Assembly (NCBI GenBank): GCA_002239065.1
Contig: MPNO01000027.1
Span: 1 to 55,557 of the forward strand
Length of the DNA: 55,557 nucleotides
Origin: Defluviicoccus sp. bin129
Lineage (GTDB): Bacteria; Pseudomonadota; Alphaproteobacteria; MPNO01
Direction of reading: 5' to 3'
In this document: piece after piece, positions 51,839 through 55,557 of the stretch
How positions within the stretch are numbered: the first letter of the stretch is position 1
Layout: every line of letters begins with the position of its first letter
Made by a program: the position numbers and the translations under genes
Notes under the pieces: model-generated
Databases searched by the model: none
What the model was told of the DNA's origin: nothing
Seen by the model: the letters and a program-made list of their open reading frames with translations, nothing else

Positions 51839-52255
51839 TTAAAACTTCGGCGCAGACATGCGAGCCGCCGCTTTCATGTCCCCGTTCTTTGTCAGCATCA
51901 AATTGACACGAATCGATGGTCCTCCACCCATGGGCCCCGGGATTTTTCGTCTGAATGCCTTTACCGACACCGCATCATGTATATCCAGCAGGCGGTCGTT
52001 CGCTCCAGTCGACCGGCGTAATTCGTGAAACCCTAATCTCAGGAGCGTCTCTATTGCCCCATTGTAGTCATTGGGCAGGTGGCGGACGACAATATCCGTT
52101 ACATCCGCATCCGGCCGCCAACCGGCATACATCACGCCCTTGTCGAGTTCGGTATGCTCTCGCGTATAGGACCACATCCGTAGGCTATGACCGCCGAACA
52201 CTGCGACCAGGAGCACCGCAACCACAAGGATCCAGCGCCGGCCACGACGTGTCAT
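51839..52255 (-). CDS. membrane-anchored hypothetical protein
   Basis: 138 aa from ATG 52255 with AAGGAA upstream. One N-terminal membrane segment (RRWILVVAVLLVAVFGG), the rest extracytoplasmic: LDKGVMYAGWRPDADVTDIV, LLRLGFHELRRSTGAND, and a tail with LMLTKNGDMKAAARMSAPKF. No family recognised. Moderately lower GC than the rest of the window. Isolated, divergent from the SUMF-domain gene. Confidence 0.55.
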   Translation of the reverse strand: MTRRGRRWILVVAVLLVAVFGGHSLRMWSYTREHTELDKGVMYAGWRPDADVTDIVVRHLPNDYNGAIETLLRLGFHELRRSTGANDRLLDIHDAVSVKAFRRKIPGPMGGGPSIRVNLMLTKNGDMKAAARMSAPKF

Positions 52256-52707
52256 GACGGACCGGTTCCTTCCTGCAGAGTGCCCGGACGCGACCGGCTT
52301 TGCGGACCGCAATTCAGCCTCCGTCGCCTGCGAGTCGGGCAGGTAGTGGTCGCGACTCCGGATGTCGGGTCTGCGGACCCCGCCGTTGGCCGAGACCGGG
52401 AGCAACGCGCCCTGTTCTTCTCGTAGAGGGCGAGATCGCCTGCCCGATCCATTGGCCCCGCACCGAAAGGCGCCGGGCGCTGCCCCGCCTTCGCGAGGCC
52501 GCCGAGGCGACCACCGGATTCGCGGGCCCTTGTGACTTCCCACCTCATCAGGGCGACCCGGAAGAGCATACCCATCTTGCAATAAAATATATCGATAGCG
52601 ATATAGTGGCAATGACTTCGTACTCTATGATTGTTGGCAAGGACTTGTGCAGTAGGCCGGTTGGACGTGCACACGCGTCCCAGGCCGGTCGGCTAGTGCG
52701 CGGAGTG
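52256..52707. other. 452-bp intergenic region with a TATATCG palindrome
   Basis: GC-rich non-coding to about 52560, then an AT-rich stretch. TATATCG-ATAG-CGATATA (52588-52605) is a perfect 7-bp inverted repeat, possibly an operator for the following gene. ATG 52612 is in frame with the SUMF gene but would put a non-signal extension before its signal peptide. Confidence 0.45.
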
Positions 52708-53661
52708 ATGTGGGGTCAGCGTCGATCCGGGCCGCTTGGTGCGCTGCCGACCCGGATAGTAATACTGTTGGCGATGCTCGCCGGTGCGCTCTTGGGCGGT
52801 CATCCAGCGGGCGCCGCGGCGTATGCCGCCTCCGGAGACCCGACGCCGCAAGCGGAGGGCGGGAACGCCCGCGATCGAGAGATGTTCCAACGCCCCGGTC
52901 CTGTGCCGGGTAGCGTGTTCCGGGACTGCGGCGCCTGCCCGGAGATGGTGGTGGTGCCCGCCGGTTCCTTCATGATGGGCCCGCGGCCGGGCGAGGAATA
53001 CCGGACCTACTATGAAACCCCGCAGCGCCGCGTCGCCATCGCCAAGCCCTTCGCGGTGGGCAAGTACGAGGTGACGTTCGCCGAGTGGGATGCGTGCCTC
53101 GCCGCGGGCGGCTGCCGCGGCCATCGTCCGTTCGACTGGTACTGGGGCCGCGGACGCCGGCCGGTAACCAATGTGAGCTGGGAGGATGCCAAGGCCTATG
53201 TGCGCTGGCTGACGCAGCGGACGGGCAGGCCCTACCGCCTGCTGTCCGAGGCAGAGTGGGAGTACGCCGCGCGGGCGGGAACGGCCGGGCCGTATCACTT
53301 CGGCGCGACGATCTCCACCGACCTGGCCAACTACAACGGAACCTATTGGATGCGCACGGGCGGCGAATATCGGCGCAAGACGGTTCCGGTGGGATCGTTC
53401 CCGCCGAACGCTTTCGGCCTGCACGACGTGCACGGCAATGTACAAGAATGGGTGGAGGATTGCTGGCACGGCAGCTATCACGATGCCCCGGCAGACGGCA
53501 GCGCATGGATTGCGGGCGGCATCTGCTCGGGCCGTGTGCTCCGCGGCGGTTCCTGGTATTGGGGCACCGCTCATGCCCGTTCGGGTGCCCGCCACGGTCT
53601 CAAGACCTGGAACCGAAACAACCTCAACGGCATCCGCGTCGCCCGCGATCTCGCCCCCTGA
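52708..53661 (+). CDS. secreted SUMF1/FGE-sulfatase-domain protein without the active-site cysteines
   Basis: 317 aa from ATG 52708, chosen because residues 1-37 then form a Sec signal (RIVILLAMLAGALLGGHPAG). The domain is the formylglycine-generating enzyme/SUMF type: MVVVPAGSFMMGPRPGEE, AVGKYEVTFAEWDACLAAGGC, LLSEAEWEYAARAG, FGLHDVHGNVQEWVEDCW and RVLRGGSWYWGTAHARSGARH. True FGEs carry a Cys pair just after the RGGSW motif; here the stretch reads WYWGTAHARSG with no Cys, so sulfatase activation is unlikely. Periplasmic, function unknown. Confidence 0.85.
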   Translation: MWGQRRSGPLGALPTRIVILLAMLAGALLGGHPAGAAAYAASGDPTPQAEGGNARDREMFQRPGPVPGSVFRDCGACPEMVVVPAGSFMMGPRPGEEYRTYYETPQRRVAIAKPFAVGKYEVTFAEWDACLAAGGCRGHRPFDWYWGRGRRPVTNVSWEDAKAYVRWLTQRTGRPYRLLSEAEWEYAARAGTAGPYHFGATISTDLANYNGTYWMRTGGEYRRKTVPVGSFPPNAFGLHDVHGNVQEWVEDCWHGSYHDAPADGSAWIAGGICSGRVLRGGSWYWGTAHARSGARHGLKTWNRNNLNGIRVARDLAP

Positions 53662-53994
53662 CCCGAGCGCCCTTCAATGACGCACCCGGGTCACGCCGTC
53701 GGCGCCGATCTCGCTGACCTCGCGCCAGTACCACCACCCGGCGGGAAATGCCAGCCCCATTCTCGCGGATGTGCGGGCAGACGACGAACAGCATCTCCAC
53801 ACGCTCGGACGGGAGCTCGACCCGGTGCGCGAAACCGACCTGGCAGCCTGAACTTCAACCGGGATACACCTTAACCGCACCTGCCGGTGCTAACTGTCTG
53901 ACAAACGGTCGTTTTTTCTCTCGTGTTTGGTCGCCGGGGAACGGATTGCACAACTTTCCGTTCCCCGGCTGCAACCGCATCCGGGAGAACATTC
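53662..53994. other. 333-bp intergenic region: possible gene remnant plus integrase leader
   Basis: On the minus strand 53674-53860 shows two pieces in different frames, ending FPAGWWYWREVSEIGADGVT, that could be a frameshifted small protein; too weak to call. The AT-richer part from 53880 leads into the integrase and holds a strong hairpin. Confidence 0.4.
53933..53969. promoter_or_regulatory. 13-bp perfect inverted repeat in the integrase leader
   Basis: GCCGGGGAACGGA (53933-53945) and TCCGTTCCCCGGC (53957-53969), 11-base loop, ending 26 bases before the integrase start. No T-run follows, so it is more likely a recombinase/regulator binding site or translational control hairpin than a terminator. 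Confidence 0.6.
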
Positions 53995-55122
53995 ATGCCC
54001 AAACGCGCCCTTACCGACGCCCGAATCGAAGCGCTCCGCCCCCGCAACACCGCCTACGACATACGCGACGCCAGGCTCAAGGGTCTTGGCGTCCGGGTGC
54101 TGCCCTCGGGCCGCAAGCGTTTCTTCGTCCACTGCCAGCATCGCGGACAGCGCGTCTGGAAGATCGTCGGAGACGCCGCGACCATGGATGTCGGCGCCGC
54201 CCGGTCCCTGGCCGCCGACATGCTCGCCGCGATCCGGCGGGACGGGAACGTGCCCCGCCGGCCCGACGAGACCGTGTTCGAAGCGGCGGCGGAGGAACTG
54301 TTCCGGAGCTGCGAGCGGAACTGGAAGCCCGGCACCCGCAAGGTGAACCGGATCTATTACCGCAACCAGATCCTGCCCTGGTTCGGCGGCATGCAGATCG
54401 CGGAGATCGGGCGGGGCGACGTTCAGCGGTGGTTCGCGTCCCTTCACGCGACGCCGGCGGCCGCGGATCGCGCGGCGCCGGTTCTTTCCGTCCTGATGAA
54501 ACAGGCGGAGCTGCTGGGCTACCGGCCCGAGGGGTCAAACCCTTGCGTGGGGATCAGGCGCTATCGCAGGAAGGGACGGGAACGCTTCCTGTCGCCCGTC
54601 GAGATGTGGCGCCTCGGCGCGGCGCTCACTCGTCATCGTGACAAACGCCCCCTCTATGTGGCGGCGGTCGAACTCCTGTTGCTGACGGGTTGCCGCAAGA
54701 GCGAAATCCTCACCCTCCAATGGACCGACTGCCGCGAGGGGAAACTGTTCCTGCGCGATTCCAAGATCGGGCCGCGCACGGTCTGGCTCTCCTCCCCGGC
54801 CCGGCGGGTCCTCGACGCGTTGCCGCGGAGGGGAAGCAGGGTCTTCCCTTCCGGCGCCGCCGGCTCGTCCCTGGCGCCGCAGGCGATGAACCGTTTCTGG
54901 GACAGGTTGCGGGCGGAAGCCGGTCTCGAGGATGTCACGCTGCACGACGCGCGGCATTCCTACGCAAGCGTCGCCCTGATGCAGGGCGAGACCGTGGTGA
55001 CCATCGGCAAGCTGCTCGGTCACAAGAACCCGGCGACCACGCTCAAATACATCCATCTCGACGATGCGGCGGTGCGCGAGGCGGTCGAGACCGTCGCACC
55101 CGCGATGGCCGGGAGGGGGTGA
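53995..55122 (+). CDS. tyrosine recombinase/integrase, first of a tandem pair
   Basis: 375 aa from ATG 53995 behind GGGAGAAC. N-terminal Arm-DNA-binding domain (DARLKGLGVRVLPSGRKRFF), SAM-like core-binding domain, then the catalytic domain: Arg234 in TGCRKSEIL, Lys257, His317/Arg320 in LHDARHS, His343 in LGHKNPATTLKY, Tyr352. All catalytic residues are present, so it should be active. P4/DUF4102-like architecture. Three bases before a second recombinase. Confidence 0.95.
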   Translation: MPKRALTDARIEALRPRNTAYDIRDARLKGLGVRVLPSGRKRFFVHCQHRGQRVWKIVGDAATMDVGAARSLAADMLAAIRRDGNVPRRPDETVFEAAAEELFRSCERNWKPGTRKVNRIYYRNQILPWFGGMQIAEIGRGDVQRWFASLHATPAAADRAAPVLSVLMKQAELLGYRPEGSNPCVGIRRYRRKGRERFLSPVEMWRLGAALTRHRDKRPLYVAAVELLLLTGCRKSEILTLQWTDCREGKLFLRDSKIGPRTVWLSSPARRVLDALPRRGSRVFPSGAAGSSLAPQAMNRFWDRLRAEAGLEDVTLHDARHSYASVALMQGETVVTIGKLLGHKNPATTLKYIHLDDAAVREAVETVAPAMAGRG

Positions 55123-55125
55123 GGG

Positions 55126-55557
55126 ATGGCGAGAAAACTTCGCCTCGGCGAAGAGAACGCCGCCAGGTTCAGGCCCGGCAGGGCCGAATATACGGTCTGG
55201 GACAGCGGCATCGCGGGCTTCGGCGTCCGGGTCCGCCCCTCGGGAAGCCGGACCTTCGTGTTCCATTGCGGCACGCACGGCAGGTCGAAGCGCTTCACCC
55301 TAGGGCGGGTGGGTGTGAAGCCGATCGGCGAAGCTCGCCGGGAATGTCTCGAAATCCGCCTGCGGGAGGCCGCCGGCGGATCGGCCGACGCCATGGGTCG
55401 GACCCCTGTTCCCTCGTTCCGGGATTTTGTCCTCGGCGACTGGAAAGAGGCGTGCCGCGGCCGGCACAAGCCATCGACGAAGAAGTCCATCGACAGCCAT
55501 CTGAAGACCCAGCTGCTTCCGGCCTTCGGCTCGATGCCGCTTGACCGGATATCCCGG
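55126..55557 (+). CDS. second tyrosine recombinase, N-terminal part (cut by window end)
   Basis: ATG 55126, open to the window edge (144 codons). N-terminal Arm-DNA-binding domain, GIAGFGVRVRPSGSRTFVF and RFTLGRVGVKPIGEARRE, then the start of the core-binding domain (KPSTKKSIDSHLKTQLLP). Clearly homologous to the N-terminus of the preceding integrase (compare GLGVRVLPSGRKRFFVH). The catalytic domain is outside the window. Confidence 0.85.
   Translation, partial: MARKLRLGEENAARFRPGRAEYTVWDSGIAGFGVRVRPSGSRTFVFHCGTHGRSKRFTLGRVGVKPIGEARRECLEIRLREAAGGSADAMGRTPVPSFRDFVLGDWKEACRGRHKPSTKKSIDSHLKTQLLPAFGSMPLDRISR

Noticed and set aside
1..55557. tRNA, rRNA or riboswitch genes
   Set aside because: Looked for, particularly next to the integrases, but no cloverleaf, T-loop or known aptamer pattern was found by eye.

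Overview
The window is high-GC (roughly 70 % by eye), densely packed DNA with short intergenic gaps, many ATGA-type overlaps between genes, and gene families typical of an alphaproteobacterium: glcDEF, two TRAP transporters, HyuAB, AEC carriers, a 41-aa L36. A marine or host-associated Rhodospirillales-like organism is my guess from the sulfonate and TRAP genes; no rRNA or tRNA is present to test it.

Layout. 1-4.7 kb: C-terminal part of a LysR regulator, a 2-hydroxychromene-2-carboxylate isomerase whose frame is broken in a poly-G patch, an acyl-CoA ligase divergent from an M20 hydantoinase/carbamoylase, and a TPR lipoprotein-like protein. 5-9.4 kb: glycolate oxidase operon glcD-glcE-glcF behind rpmJ, with glcE disrupted by an 86-bp direct-repeat duplication. 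9.5-12.5 kb: a methyltransferase and an asparagine synthetase in lower-GC DNA. 12.5-17.8 kb: secreted DUF3574 protein, two AEC carriers, an SDR, a fatty-acid desaturase, a DegP-like protease.

18-27 kb is the most coherent unit: suyB-suyA-lacI on the minus strand and, divergently, a small membrane protein, a three-gene TRAP transporter, an HpsN-type (HisD-like) dehydrogenase, an SDR and a Zn alcohol dehydrogenase. Together they fit uptake of 2,3-dihydroxypropane-1-sulfonate (DHPS), its conversion to (R)-sulfolactate, and cleavage to pyruvate and sulfite. Two near-identical palindromic LacI-type operators 21 bp apart lie in the divergent promoter. The unit is flanked, in inverted orientation, by complementary remnants of a duplicated degP-Rieske oxygenase gene pair.

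27-40.5 kb: the intact Rieske oxygenase, an 811-aa 2OG-Fe(II) oxygenase, rcnR-rcnA metal efflux, hyuA-hyuB, an AraC regulator fused to a STAS domain, a TetR/DUF1772 pair with two operators, a cupin and an amidohydrolase. 40.5-51 kb: a palindromic repeat cluster, a second TRAP transporter, GFA and VOC enzymes, two adenosine-deaminase-family proteins and a polyamine-type ABC transporter operon that ends in one of them. 51-55.6 kb: AT-richer, gene-poor DNA with a perfect 16-bp parS palindrome, a SUMF-domain secreted protein, and two consecutive tyrosine recombinases, the second cut by the window edge; this end looks like a mobile or variable region.

Three reading frames (isomerase, glcE, dctP) break inside G/C homopolymers or short GC-rich duplications. 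These may be assembly errors rather than biology.
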